Positions 6,757-14,619 are shown, counted from the stretch's first letter. The stretch: 34,594 nt of DNA from JBGVMW01 sp045125095 (GCA_045125095.1 JBGVMW010000070.1:1-34594), one strand, 5' to 3'. A program made the numbers and translations. The notes: generated from the letters alone by a model not told the origin.

Positions 6757-7705
6757 GCTTACAGCTTAGCGCAAACGTTCCAAACAGTTCCACCAGCCTT
6801 TCATCCAGCTTCTTTCTTCTGTTGGGCTGATGCACATCCATGCCACACTCTAAGAGAAAATCCTCTCCCATTTGTAAAAGATAGGATATCTTATGTGTAT
6901 TTTTGTTTCTCATTTCTACACGAAGGTTAAAGATTCCATAATCCACTTTCTGAATTTCAAAAATATCTGCTTTGCCATAGACATCTTCCCATGAACTGCG
7001 GATATTCTCTGGTGATAGATCGCAACCAAGTTCTGCTGCGATTCCCACAAAAAATTCTGCTGATGATTCGGCATCCTCATTTGGTAGATAGGAATAACAC
7101 TGGTATATTTCTCCTGCTCCGCAATCTTCGTAATCGCTGAAATGCTTATCACTTGGATGCTTTACTGTCAACATAGAACCATCAAGGAGTTCAATGCTCT
7201 TTGTAGGGTAAGGATCATACGCCGGCTTGTCGTTGTAATATTCTTCGGCGGCTTTGAAGACACCTATTACAGCTTGTCCGATTTCTTCTGCGGTGGCTGT
7301 GGATGGGAGTTTAATTTTCTTAATGGAGCTATAATATCCACCATTTCTATCTTCTGTTCTTTTAGCTGCATTGATGGTATAATTTCCATCTTCATAAACA
7401 AGAACGTGTGCACAATTATTATTTTTCCAAAAAGAATTCCAACTCTTATACTTAGAATTTCTCTTCCAAGCTGCTTCCGCTTCTCGTTCTTTTGGCGTTA
7501 ATGTAGAAACAGGACTTTTCTTTATAAACTCCAGTGCCTTTATAATACTATCTCCAATACCAGTAAAATCTCCAACATCTTCTATATTAACAAACCAACT
7601 TGAAACTATTGAATATCCCCCTATATGATTTATAACAGGTACTATCAATATACGTCCTTCTCCTTTATATATTGATACATTCCATGGATATTTTTGAACA
7701 CTCAT
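6752..7705 (-). CDS. Immunity-protein-like protein (CdiI/DUF1436-like central region)
   Basis: 317 residues, no signal peptide, no membrane segment. Residues about 84-156 (KYKSWNSFWKNNNCAHVLVY, then TEDRNGGYYSSIKKIKLP, then EEIGQAVIGVF) resemble the contact-dependent growth-inhibition immunity family (CdiI/DUF1436), as does the N-terminal GIGDSIIKALEFIKKSP. Residues about 165-317 look like a second alpha/beta domain that I do not recognise. GGAGGT lies five bases before the ATG. The gene directly follows the decayed reading frame 7722-7943 and no intact toxin gene is present, so it looks like an orphan immunity gene. The last few codons overlap a MITE remnant, so the C-terminus may have been altered. 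Function is inferred from resemblance only. Confidence 0.5.
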   Translation of the reverse strand: MSVQKYPWNVSIYKGEGRILIVPVINHIGGYSIVSSWFVNIEDVGDFTGIGDSIIKALEFIKKSPVSTLTPKEREAEAAWKRNSKYKSWNSFWKNNNCAHVLVYEDGNYTINAAKRTEDRNGGYYSSIKKIKLPSTATAEEIGQAVIGVFKAAEEYYNDKPAYDPYPTKSIELLDGSMLTVKHPSDKHFSDYEDCGAGEIYQCYSYLPNEDAESSAEFFVGIAAELGCDLSPENIRSSWEDVYGKADIFEIQKVDYGIFNLRVEMRNKNTHKISYLLQMGEDFLLECGMDVHQPNRRKKLDERLVELFGTFALSCKL

Positions 7706-7721
7706 ATAATACCTCCAAATA

Positions 7722-7943
7722 TCATTTACTTATAATATACCACACTTCCATACAACTTGCTTCCATTACAGTTTTAAAATTAGTCAACACATCTAATGCG
7801 TCTTCTGTTATAACTACATCTGGTAATACAATTTCAAGTGCTTTTTTATTATATTCGATCTTAATTTATAAGTTGTTTATGACGCAAAATATCTTATTAC
7901 TATAACACTTGATATCCCACTAATAATTTGGAGCAAAATCATA
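7722..7943 (-). pseudogene. Decayed C-terminal fragment of the gene preceding the immunity-like gene
   Basis: One minus-strand frame reads through a protein-like sequence of about 73 codons broken by two stops: YDFAPNY, stop, WDIKCYSNKIFCVINNL, stop, then IKIEYNKKALEIVLPDVVIT and EDALDVLTNFKTVMEASC and MEVWYIISK to its natural TGA at 7722-7724. The last 47 codons (7722-7865) are open. No start codon or ribosome site remains, and the frame is cut off by the repeat at 7945. It ends 16 bases before the immunity-like ATG, as an upstream operon partner would. It could be the tail of a toxin or of another immunity gene; the family is not recognisable. Confidence 0.5.
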
Positions 7944-7944
7944 G

Positions 7945-8184
7945 ATAATTGCAAAACGCCAACAAGGTAGTGAATTGTCAGAATTGTTTGTGACAGATAG
8001 CTGTTTGCTACATATTCTATATGTGGCCCTCTGAAAACGTCGGCACTTAGGCTGTGTATTTTACAGCCTTAGTGTCCGCTACGTTTGAAGGGAGCGAGAG
8101 CGCGTCAAATATAGACTATGTAGTAAGCAGCTATTTGCACAAACAATTCTGACAATTCACGGATGGTCATCACTTTCGCAAACG
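7945..8184 (+). repeat. Full-length palindromic element, internal copy B
   Basis: The left part (7945-8081) matches the contig-end repeats with a few differences. Beyond the central hairpin (about 8041-8081) the sequence turns into an imperfect inverted copy of the left arm: a 23-bp stretch at 8138-8160 is the exact reverse complement of the left-arm core at 7971-7993, and the neighbouring ATAGACTATGTAG and CAGCTAT blocks also match. The whole is therefore a palindrome of about 240 bp with arms of about 100 bp. The far end of the right arm (GGATGGTCATCACTTTCGC) differs from the left arm. No ORF is present. Confidence 0.75.
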
Positions 8185-8244
8185 TATTCGGTAACTCAGG
8201 CCAACGCTACCGTTTATTTAAATGCTCTGGTATGTAAAAATTAC

Positions 8245-8273
8245 TTTTCAAAGTGTGATTGTCGGGTTATAAT
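8245..8273 (+). promoter_or_regulatory. Sigma-A promoter of the EIIC-EAL gene
   Basis: TTTTCA (8245-8250) and TATAAT (8268-8273) are separated by 17 bases. Transcription from here would give a leader of about 160 bases before the ATG at 8440. Confidence 0.6.
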
Positions 8274-8280
8274 GTATGTA

Positions 8281-8439
8281 TGACTAAGCCCTCTTTGGTT
8301 GGGTGAATGTGGGAATTCTTACTTTGGCTTAGCATAATATATATTGATATCTAATCATCACTTTTGCAAACGCCTGGTATCCTACGCGTTTAAAAGGTGT
8401 AACTATACGAATTTTACTAACATAACAAGGGGGAGTTGT
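8281..8439 (+). other. Long structured 5' leader of the EIIC-EAL gene
   Basis: CTAAGCC (8284-8290) and GGCTTAG (8326-8332) can close a stem around a 35-base loop, and AACGC/GCGTT near 8370-8393 can form a second one. An 18-bp piece at 8355-8372 repeats 8167-8184 from the palindromic element with one mismatch. I looked for c-di-GMP-I and other known riboswitch cores and saw none. No terminator-like T-run follows the hairpins. Confidence 0.4.
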
Positions 8440-10521
8440 ATGAAAACAAAAGCGAAACAGCAAATCCTAAGAATGAGAGAATCCTTTTTCTTTATCGCAC
8501 TACACAACGGATTTGTTTTAATGATACCACTGATTCTTACCGGTGCTACGGCATGTGCGCTCATGAATCTGCCGTTTTACGGATATCAGGAAGCATTAAG
8601 TAGCGGAAAACTGCAAGTAATATATAATATTTTAAACACAATTCATCAGGCTACCTATGGGTGTTTCTCTGTTGCGTTGACCATATCATTGAGTGCAGGT
8701 TATGCTATGGAGCGGAATGAAAAAGCGGAAAAACTGGTTTTGTATGTGATTACCTCTCTGGTGGCTTTTGGAACACAGCTAGGTATTGGAACAGATGCGT
8801 TTAATCAGGAAATGTTAGGAGTAAAAGGGTGTTTTTCAGCAGTTTTGGTAACATTGCTCACCTGCTTTGCCTATGATTATATGAGCCGGGGCGAACATGA
8901 GAAAACAAGCAAATATACGGTAGGAATGGAGCCGGCTTGTGCAAAGGCAATTAGTGCTATTTTTCCAATGGTTATTATAACTGCAGCATTTTCGGGGCTA
9001 AATGTATTGTTATATCATGTGTTTCAAGTGACGAATATTCAGGGCGTAGTCTACAAAGTATTGTTTGTAGTATTTGATAGCATTCAGTCAGAATTTATTT
9101 TAGGACTTATGTATTCATTTATGTTACATTTCCTATGGGCACTCGGATTCCATGGAAGTCATATGATGGAAGTGGTAGCATCCTCATATTTTTCGCAAGT
9201 CGGACATGATATTATTTTCAGTAAAAACTTTTTCGATGTATTTGTTGTTATGGGAGGATGCGGAACTACGGTCTGTCTATTGTTGCTGGGGCTGTTTTTC
9301 TATCGAAAAAAACGCTTGGGAAACATAGCACGGCTTTCCGTGTTTACCGTCGCCTTCAATACCAACGAAATGTTGAATTTCGGAATTCCGATTGTGCTAA
9401 ATCCTGTATTGATTGTTCCGTTTTTGCTGACACCAATGATGGCATACATAATTTCGTATATGGCAACTTATTTTGGATGGGTTCCACCGGTAACCCAGGA
9501 AGTAATCTGGACGACACCGGTACTGTTTAGCGGATATCTTGGAACCGGTTCTATTCGGGGAAGTATATTGCAGTTATGTATTATTGTGCTGGGGATGTTG
9601 ATTTATTATCCGTTCCTGAAAGTAAATGAAACGGTACAGGAGATATTTGTAAAAAGCCAGATTGAAAAACTGGTGGAAGAATTGAAGAAGTCAGAAGAAG
9701 AGAATGAAACGCCGGAGCTTTTGTACAGATCCGATAGTTATGGAATGGTTGCCAGAATGTTATTAAAGGATTTGGAAACCGCACTGAAAAATAATGATAT
9801 CTATATGTTGTATCAGCCACAGGTAGATAACAATGGTGTATGTCTTGGAGCAGAAGCATTGGTTCGATGGGAACATCCGGATTATGGATTTATTTATCCG
9901 CCATTAATTATTTATCTGGCCAAGGAAGCAAAGATACTTCCGAAACTGGAAGAAAGAATTTTTGATATGGTGGCAGAAGCGATTAAGAAAACCAGGGATA
10001 ATTATGATGGTGATTTTAAGATATCTGTAAATATTACTGCAAAATCTCTGGCTTGGAATATTGAAGATTGTATGCGAGCCTGCCTTGAGAAATATCAGAT
10101 TCCGGCAGATAAATTGTGGATCGAGATGACAGAACAGGATATGCTTTCTAATACAGATGTCGTAATCGATAAGCTTCAAAATCTAAAGCAGGTGGGGCAT
10201 ACACTGTTGATTGATGATTTTGGTATGGGGCACACATCTATTGTGTATTTGCAATCAAATTATTTTGATGTTGTAAAATTAGATGGCTCTTTGGTGAGAA
10301 ACATACTGGAGAATCCTACAGACCAGAAGATTGTAGCTTCTGTAGTGGAATTGGGAGAAAAATTAGGTGTAAAAGTAATCGCTGAATATGTGGAAACCGA
10401 AGAACAGAGGGATAAATTAAAAGAGTTGGGATGTTTCTGGTATCAGGGATATTTATACAGCAAACCGGTAAAACTAGATGAGTTTATAGAGTGGTTGAAA
10501 AATTGTAATGAAGGAAGTTAG
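8440..10521 (+). CDS. PTS EIIC permease domain fused to an EAL c-di-GMP phosphodiesterase
   Basis: 693 residues. The first 400 form a multi-pass membrane domain of the PTS EIIC (cellobiose/lactose type) family, with the typical LHFLWALGFHGSH and NEMLNFGIPIVLNP blocks, so sugar-binding residues seem kept. A charged linker (about 405-440) leads to an EAL domain. Its catalytic set is present: GAEALVRW (Glu472), ISVNIT (Asn531), IEMTEQD (Glu562), LIDDFGMGH (Asp592-Asp593), VKLDGS (Lys613), AEYVETEEQ and QGYLYSKP. It should therefore hydrolyse c-di-GMP at the membrane. No EIIA or EIIB gene is nearby, so the permease part may act as a sugar sensor. The start at 8440 has AAGGGGGAG upstream; an in-frame ATG at 8344 has no such site. 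Confidence 0.9.
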   Translation: MKTKAKQQILRMRESFFFIALHNGFVLMIPLILTGATACALMNLPFYGYQEALSSGKLQVIYNILNTIHQATYGCFSVALTISLSAGYAMERNEKAEKLVLYVITSLVAFGTQLGIGTDAFNQEMLGVKGCFSAVLVTLLTCFAYDYMSRGEHEKTSKYTVGMEPACAKAISAIFPMVIITAAFSGLNVLLYHVFQVTNIQGVVYKVLFVVFDSIQSEFILGLMYSFMLHFLWALGFHGSHMMEVVASSYFSQVGHDIIFSKNFFDVFVVMGGCGTTVCLLLLGLFFYRKKRLGNIARLSVFTVAFNTNEMLNFGIPIVLNPVLIVPFLLTPMMAYIISYMATYFGWVPPVTQEVIWTTPVLFSGYLGTGSIRGSILQLCIIVLGMLIYYPFLKVNETVQEIFVKSQIEKLVEELKKSEEENETPELLYRSDSYGMVARMLLKDLETALKNNDIYMLYQPQVDNNGVCLGAEALVRWEHPDYGFIYPPLIIYLAKEAKILPKLEERIFDMVAEAIKKTRDNYDGDFKISVNITAKSLAWNIEDCMRACLEKYQIPADKLWIEMTEQDMLSNTDVVIDKLQNLKQVGHTLLIDDFGMGHTSIVYLQSNYFDVVKLDGSLVRNILENPTDQKIVASVVELGEKLGVKVIAEYVETEEQRDKLKELGCFWYQGYLYSKPVKLDEFIEWLKNCNEGS

Positions 10522-10574
10522 TTATGTAATGTCCTTCCGTGTGATACCGAATATTTTGTACAAGGTGAAGATTC

Positions 10575-10610
10575 AAGAAAGAGTTCTGCAAGCAGAACTC
10601 TTTCTTATTT
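10575..10610 (+). terminator. Intrinsic terminator of the EIIC-EAL gene
   Basis: A perfect 14-bp stem, AAGAAAGAGTTCTG with CAGAACTCTTTCTT, around the loop CAAG, followed by ATTT. The U-tract is partly inside the stem. Confidence 0.75.
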
Positions 10611-10620
10611 GTACCGGGAT

Positions 10621-10668
10621 AGTACAACTGTTGATTGTAAATATAATTCATGAAATTTCCTAGTATAG
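10621..10668 (-). repeat. Short inverted-repeat element (TATACTAG family), second copy
   Basis: Read on the minus strand, TATACTAGGAAATTTCATG then AATTATATTTACAATCAACAG and TTGTA aligns along its length with 4361-4405. It is in the opposite orientation and, as there, follows a terminator. Confidence 0.55.
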
Positions 10669-10684
10669 AAATATCACGTGATAC

Positions 10685-11416
10685 TTATTTTGTGAAATAT
10701 AAATGCCATAGTTTATTATAATATTCCTGAAATAATTTTGAATAACTATCTTGATTCGTCCATTCTATAGTTTCGTCTGCCGTGATGGTAGAAGGTGTCT
10801 TTGACAGTAACAAAATTCGGTCACTGACATATACAGCAGCAGATAAATCTGTTGTTGCCAATATCACTGTCTGATCTTGTTCTTTGCTAATGCGTTTGAT
10901 ATCCTGGTACAGCAATAATTTCATCGTATCGTCAAATCCGGTAAATGGTTCATCCAATAGCAGAATATCCGGCTCCTGCGCAAGAGAGCGTATGAGATCC
11001 GCTCGTTTGTTCATGATATAAGAATGATTTCTTGCTTTACGTTCCTTGCAGCAGTTTTCTTTTTTTTCTGTGGAACAAGCACATGGCTTTGACTGGCAAT
11101 GGTTGGAAATATGATGTTCAAAAAGAACATTGCGGTAACTGATTTGCCATTGAAAACAACCATTATTCTGACGTAAAAGACCGATACGTTCGGTAAAGGC
11201 GTGATTGCACTCGTTATAAAATGATAAAGCGCCACGTACAGGTGTTTCTAATCCTATAATAGCAGAAAGAATTTCGGATTTTCCACTGTCAGGCGCACCT
11301 ATTATGCTTAAAAATTCACCTTTGCCCACAGAAAAAGAAATATCGGATACTGCTTCTGTATCTGTCGGTGTTTCGCCTGCCAGATGCACGTGCGAAAACT
11401 CGAGAATGGGCTTCAA
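10685..11416 (-). CDS. Orphan ABC ATPase, NrtD/SsuB-like, with degenerate motifs and a Cys cluster
   Basis: 243 residues from a TTG start at 11416, chosen because AAGGAGAGG lies six bases upstream; an ATG at 11467 has no such site. Walker A (GAPDSGKS, 40-47), the Q-loop Gln83 and Walker B (ILLLDEP, 151-157) are present as in nitrate/sulfonate/taurine importer ATPases. The LSGGQ signature is not recognisable (the equivalent stretch reads NHSYIMNKRADLIRSLA) and the H-loop His is replaced (ATTD instead of THD). Between Q-loop and signature there is an insert with Cys at 107, 112, 114, 122 and 123 plus nearby His, which could bind a metal or cluster. No permease or binding protein is adjacent. 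It may be regulatory, decaying, or energise a transporter encoded elsewhere. Confidence 0.78.
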   Translation of the reverse strand: MKPILEFSHVHLAGETPTDTEAVSDISFSVGKGEFLSIIGAPDSGKSEILSAIIGLETPVRGALSFYNECNHAFTERIGLLRQNNGCFQWQISYRNVLFEHHISNHCQSKPCACSTEKKENCCKERKARNHSYIMNKRADLIRSLAQEPDILLLDEPFTGFDDTMKLLLYQDIKRISKEQDQTVILATTDLSAAVYVSDRILLLSKTPSTITADETIEWTNQDSYSKLFQEYYNKLWHLYFTK

Positions 11417-11487
11417 GATAATCCTCTCCTTATGAAAATGTTTCCTATAGTATAGGATATGAAACAATTAACTTTTCGTGAAGCATA

Positions 11488-11516
11488 TGGATAATTATAA
11501 GCAAATCTGTTATACT
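11488..11516 (+). promoter_or_regulatory. Probable sigma-A promoter of the DUF1653 gene
   Basis: TGGATA (11488-11493) and TATACT (11511-11516) lie 17 bases apart, 80 bases upstream of the ATG. Confidence 0.45.
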
Positions 11517-11561
11517 GTGATAAGATTAAGGATGCCATACAGAACGTATGAATAGTCCGTA

Positions 11562-11578
11562 AATTGTCAGAATTGTTT
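11562..11578 (+). repeat. 17-bp fragment shared with the contig-end palindrome
   Basis: AATTGTCAGAATTGTTT is identical to the core of the palindromic element (for example 7973-7989) and lies directly upstream of the DUF1653 ribosome site. It contains two direct AATTGT units. It may be a remnant or a chance match. Confidence 0.4.
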
Positions 11579-11595
11579 ATTAAGGAGGTTTGTTC

Positions 11596-12213
11596 ATGAA
11601 AAGAGAGATTCCTATGCCGGGGCAGATATATCGTCATTTTAAAAATAACTTATACCAGGTACTTTCTCTGGCAGAACACACAGAGACGAAAGAGTTACTG
11701 GTAATATACCAGAGCCTTTACGGAAGTTTTAAGGTGTATGCAAGACCGCTTACTATGTTTTTAAGTGAAGTGGATAGCGAAAAATATCCCGATGCACAGC
11801 AGCAGTATCGGTTTGAATTGGTTAAAAATATAGGTGCATGTGCAGTCGGATCAGAGGATTCCGGTGCAACAGTTCATACGCCTGCGCCAAGCAGTGAACC
11901 GGCTACAAAAGAATCATTTGAATCAGAATTTTCAAACAGCCGGGAAGTAGCAGAGGAGGCTGAACAGAATATCGATGAGGATATGGAAGTTGCCATCAAT
12001 CCGTTGTTGCTTAAGTTTTTAGATACTGACAGCTATGCAGAGAAATTAGAAGTATTAGAGGAGATTCGCAACCAGTTAGACGATCGTCTCATTGATGATA
12101 TCGCTACCGTCATTGATGTAGTAATTGAAGAGGGAGCGATTAAGAATCGTTATGAATCCCTAAAAGCATGCATTGAAACAATGGTAAAATACGAGTGCGG
12201 AAGACTGCGTTAA
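11596..12213 (+). CDS. DUF1653 domain protein
   Basis: 205 residues. The N-terminal 65 residues are a DUF1653 domain (PGQIYRHFKNNLYQVLSLAE, then VIYQSLYGSFKVYARPL and MFLSEVDSEKYP), a small SH3-like fold of unknown role. An acidic Ser/Glu-rich linker (about 85-130) leads to a helical C-terminal region (about 135-205, INPLLLKFLDTDSYAEKLEV). The ATG at 11596 has AAGGAGG seven bases upstream; a TTG at 11590 is in frame but too close. It may share a transcript with queH, which begins 41 bp downstream. The biochemical function is unknown. Confidence 0.85.
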   Translation: MKREIPMPGQIYRHFKNNLYQVLSLAEHTETKELLVIYQSLYGSFKVYARPLTMFLSEVDSEKYPDAQQQYRFELVKNIGACAVGSEDSGATVHTPAPSSEPATKESFESEFSNSREVAEEAEQNIDEDMEVAINPLLLKFLDTDSYAEKLEVLEEIRNQLDDRLIDDIATVIDVVIEEGAIKNRYESLKACIETMVKYECGRLR

Positions 12214-12254
12214 TGTAATGTTTCGAAAATAACTACTATATAATGGAGAAGAAA

Positions 12255-12878
12255 ATGAATCAAAACTTGCAGAAATTATGTGAAAAGACAATCGAAACAG
12301 CCTGTGCGGATGGAAAAGTACCAAGACTGTTTCTTCATAGCTGCTGCGCTCCATGTAGCAGCTATACGTTAGAATATTTATCACAGTATTTTGAAATTAC
12401 AGTTTTTTATTACAATCCAAACATTTCACCGGAGTCAGAATATTTCAAAAGAGTGGAGGAACAGAAGCGTTTTATTGAAGCACTGCCTACCGTGCATCCG
12501 GTGCATTTCGAGGAAGGAACCTATGAACCATCTGAATTTTATGACACAGTAAAAGGCTATGAGAAATGTCCGGAAGGCGGGGAACGTTGCTTTCTCTGCT
12601 ACGAATTGCGCTTGCGTGAGAGTGCCAAGCGTGCCAAAGCCGGGGGATATGATTACTTTACCACCACGTTATCCATCAGCCCCTTGAAAAACGCTGCAAA
12701 GCTGGAAGAAATCAGTGCGAAGCTGCAAGACGAATACGGTATACTTCACCTGCCATCCGACTTTAAGAAAAAGAATGGCTATAAACGTTCTATCGAATTA
12801 TCAAAGGAATATGGATTGTACCGACAGAATTATTGTGGATGTGTATTTTCTAAGCCTGAGGGTGTGATTGAGGGCTAA
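12255..12878 (+). CDS. queH: Epoxyqueuosine reductase QueH
   Basis: QueH reduces epoxyqueuosine to queuosine in tRNA, replacing the cobalamin enzyme QueG. The family signatures are all present: LHSCCAPCSS near the N-terminus, YYNPNISPESEYFKR, ERCFLCYELRL, TTTLSISPLKN, and the C-terminal DFKKKNGYKRSIELSKEYGL and RQNYCGCVFS. These conserved cysteine pairs hold the iron-sulfur and iron sites in the family. I chose ATG 12255 (207 residues) with GGAGAAG upstream; ATG 12243 is also in frame but overlaps that site. No other queuosine gene is in the window. Confidence 0.93.
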   Translation: MNQNLQKLCEKTIETACADGKVPRLFLHSCCAPCSSYTLEYLSQYFEITVFYYNPNISPESEYFKRVEEQKRFIEALPTVHPVHFEEGTYEPSEFYDTVKGYEKCPEGGERCFLCYELRLRESAKRAKAGGYDYFTTTLSISPLKNAAKLEEISAKLQDEYGILHLPSDFKKKNGYKRSIELSKEYGLYRQNYCGCVFSKPEGVIEG

Positions 12879-12896
12879 GACACATCCTTACCCAAA

Positions 12897-12932
12897 CCTC
12901 ATACATTTCACGAAAAACAGTTGCTATCTCCA
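12897..12932 (+). repeat. Degenerate short TATACTAG-family copy
   Basis: CATACATTTCACGAAAAACAG then TTGCTATCTCC aligns with CATACATTACAATTTACAATA and AACTGTTGTTATTTCC of 4376-4411, with gaps. The CTAG ends are lost. Part of it now serves as the -35 of the argH promoter. Confidence 0.4.
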
Positions 12933-12949
12933 CCAATCAATGATAAAAT
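12921..12949 (+). promoter_or_regulatory. Sigma-A promoter of argH
   Basis: TTGCTA (12921-12926) and TAAAAT (12944-12949) are 17 bases apart, 55 bases before the argH ATG. Confidence 0.6.
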
Positions 12950-13003
12950 GAGAAAAGTTGCGAATACATAGCGCAAAATGAATCGAAAGAGAGGTTTTAC
13001 CAT

Positions 13004-14386
13004 ATGGCACAGCTTTGGGGTGGCCGTTTTACAAAAGAAACGGACCAGTTAGTTTATAATTTTAATGCATCCATTACCTTTGACAGACGTTTTTATAGAC
13101 AGGATATCCGCGGAAGTATTGCACATGTTACCATGTTAGCAAAACAGGGGATTCTTACTGAGGAAGAACGTGATGCCATTATTGCAGGACTGAATGGAAT
13201 CTTACAGGATGTAGAAAATGGTACCTTAGAAATTACAGAAAAATATGAAGATATTCACAGCTTTGTGGAAGCGAATCTTATCGACCGCATTGGTGATGTC
13301 GGAAAGAAGTTACATACAGGACGAAGCAGAAACGATCAGGTCGCACTGGATATGAAGCTTTATACCAGAGATGAACTGGTAGAAACAAAAGGACTGTTAA
13401 AGGAGCTTCTGGAAGTCATTCTTCACATTATGGAAGAAAATACAGACACCTATATGCCGGGCTTTACTCATTTACAGAAGGCACAGCCAATTACATTGGC
13501 ACATCATTTTGGCGCATATTTTGAAATGTTCAAGAGAGATCATTCCAGATTAGAAGACATTATCAAGAGAATGAATCTCTGTCCATTAGGTTCCGGTGCC
13601 TTAGCAGGAACAACCTATCCATTAGACCGCGAATACACAGCAGAATTGCTCGATTTTGATGGAGCTACCTTAAACAGTATGGACTCTGTATCAGATCGTG
13701 ATTATGTCATTGAAATGCTTTCTGCATATTCCACGATCATGATGCATTTAAGCCGTTTCTGTGAGGAAATCATTATCTGGAATTCTAACGAATACCAGTT
13801 CGTAGAAATGGATGATACCTACAGCACAGGAAGCAGTATTATGCCTCAGAAGAAGAATCCGGATATTGCCGAATTAGTCAGAGGTAAAACAGGACGTGTA
13901 TATGGTGCGTTAATCTCTATGTTGACAACTATGAAGGGAATCCCACTGGCATACAACAAGGATATGCAGGAAGATAAGGAAATGACCTTTGATGCGATGG
14001 AAACGGTAAAAGGCTGTATCGTTTTATTTACCGGAATGATTAAGACGATGCAATTCCGCAAGGATAAGATGGAAGCAAGTGCAAAGAATGGCTTTACTAA
14101 CGCTACCGATGCTGCCGATTATCTGGTAAATCATGGAGTACCATTCCGTGATGCCCACGGTATTGTCGGACAGTTAGTACTGTATTGTATTGATAAAAAT
14201 ATCTCATTAGATGAAATGTCATTGGAGGAATACAAAGCAATCAGCCCGGTATTCGAAGAAGATATTTATGAGGCAATCAGTATGGAAACTTGTGTAAAGC
14301 AGCGTATGACACTTGGCGCACCTGGACAAGACGCTATGAAGAAGGTAATTGCCCTTTCGAAAGAGTATCTGAATACAGTATCATAA
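13004..14386 (+). CDS. argH: Argininosuccinate lyase
   Basis: ArgH splits argininosuccinate into arginine and fumarate, the last step of arginine synthesis. The 460-residue protein starts with the typical MAQLWGGRFTKETDQLVYNF and carries LHTGRSRNDQVALDMKLY (103-120), the catalytic-His region MPGFTHLQKAQP, and the superfamily loop TGSSIMPQKKNPD (275-287) with the catalytic Ser. Length is normal. GAGAGG lies upstream of the ATG. argG is not adjacent, so the gene stands alone between its own promoter and terminator. Confidence 0.98.
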   Translation: MAQLWGGRFTKETDQLVYNFNASITFDRRFYRQDIRGSIAHVTMLAKQGILTEEERDAIIAGLNGILQDVENGTLEITEKYEDIHSFVEANLIDRIGDVGKKLHTGRSRNDQVALDMKLYTRDELVETKGLLKELLEVILHIMEENTDTYMPGFTHLQKAQPITLAHHFGAYFEMFKRDHSRLEDIIKRMNLCPLGSGALAGTTYPLDREYTAELLDFDGATLNSMDSVSDRDYVIEMLSAYSTIMMHLSRFCEEIIIWNSNEYQFVEMDDTYSTGSSIMPQKKNPDIAELVRGKTGRVYGALISMLTTMKGIPLAYNKDMQEDKEMTFDAMETVKGCIVLFTGMIKTMQFRKDKMEASAKNGFTNATDAADYLVNHGVPFRDAHGIVGQLVLYCIDKNISLDEMSLEEYKAISPVFEEDIYEAISMETCVKQRMTLGAPGQDAMKKVIALSKEYLNTVS

Positions 14387-14394
14387 AAAAATTT

Positions 14395-14437
14395 GGCATT
14401 CTTTATGTAAAATCCAGTATAAAGAATGCCCTTTTTT
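14395..14437 (+). terminator. argH terminator
   Basis: A perfect 12-bp stem, GGCATTCTTTAT with ATAAAGAATGCC, followed by CTTTTTT. Confidence 0.9.
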
Positions 14438-14577
14438 GCATATTGTATAAAAAATAAAAACTTTTGCAAAAAGGGTTGCAATTTGACGAGAAATGGAGTA
14501 GTATACTTTGTGAGAAAGACATGTGTTCGTCTAGAGGAAACATGTAAGATTTGAAAACAAAGACGGAAAAGAAAGGA

Positions 14578-14618
14578 ATGACAGAGTCATAATTCAATGA
14601 ATCTGTCCGGGATTTGAA
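14578..14618 (+). other. Mini-ORFs and hairpin in the asd leader
   Basis: Two tiny ORFs lie just before asd: MTES (14578-14592, behind AAAGGA) and MNLSGI (14598-14618), whose TGA stop ends one base before the asd ATG. GACAGA and TCTGTC form a stem between them. asd itself has only a poor ribosome site (GGGA), so translational coupling or leader control is possible. I saw no lysine-riboswitch core. Confidence 0.35.
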
Positions 14619-14619
14619 A

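Noticed and set aside
7672..7905. Plus-strand 77-codon ORF opposite the start of the immunity-like gene
   Set aside because: No ribosome site, hydrophobic antisense composition, and it runs opposite both the real gene start and the decayed minus-strand frame.
8281..8439. c-di-GMP riboswitch ahead of the EIIC-EAL gene
   Set aside because: I looked for the class I core (the GCACAGGGCAAACC-like and GACGCAAAGC-like blocks) and did not find it; only unassigned hairpins are visible.
12160..12384. Minus-strand ORF across the DUF1653-queH junction
   Set aside because: It overlaps two recognised plus-strand genes and lacks a ribosome site.
14438..14619. Lysine riboswitch ahead of asd
   Set aside because: The space is too short for the full aptamer and the conserved AGAGGTGC-type core is missing.
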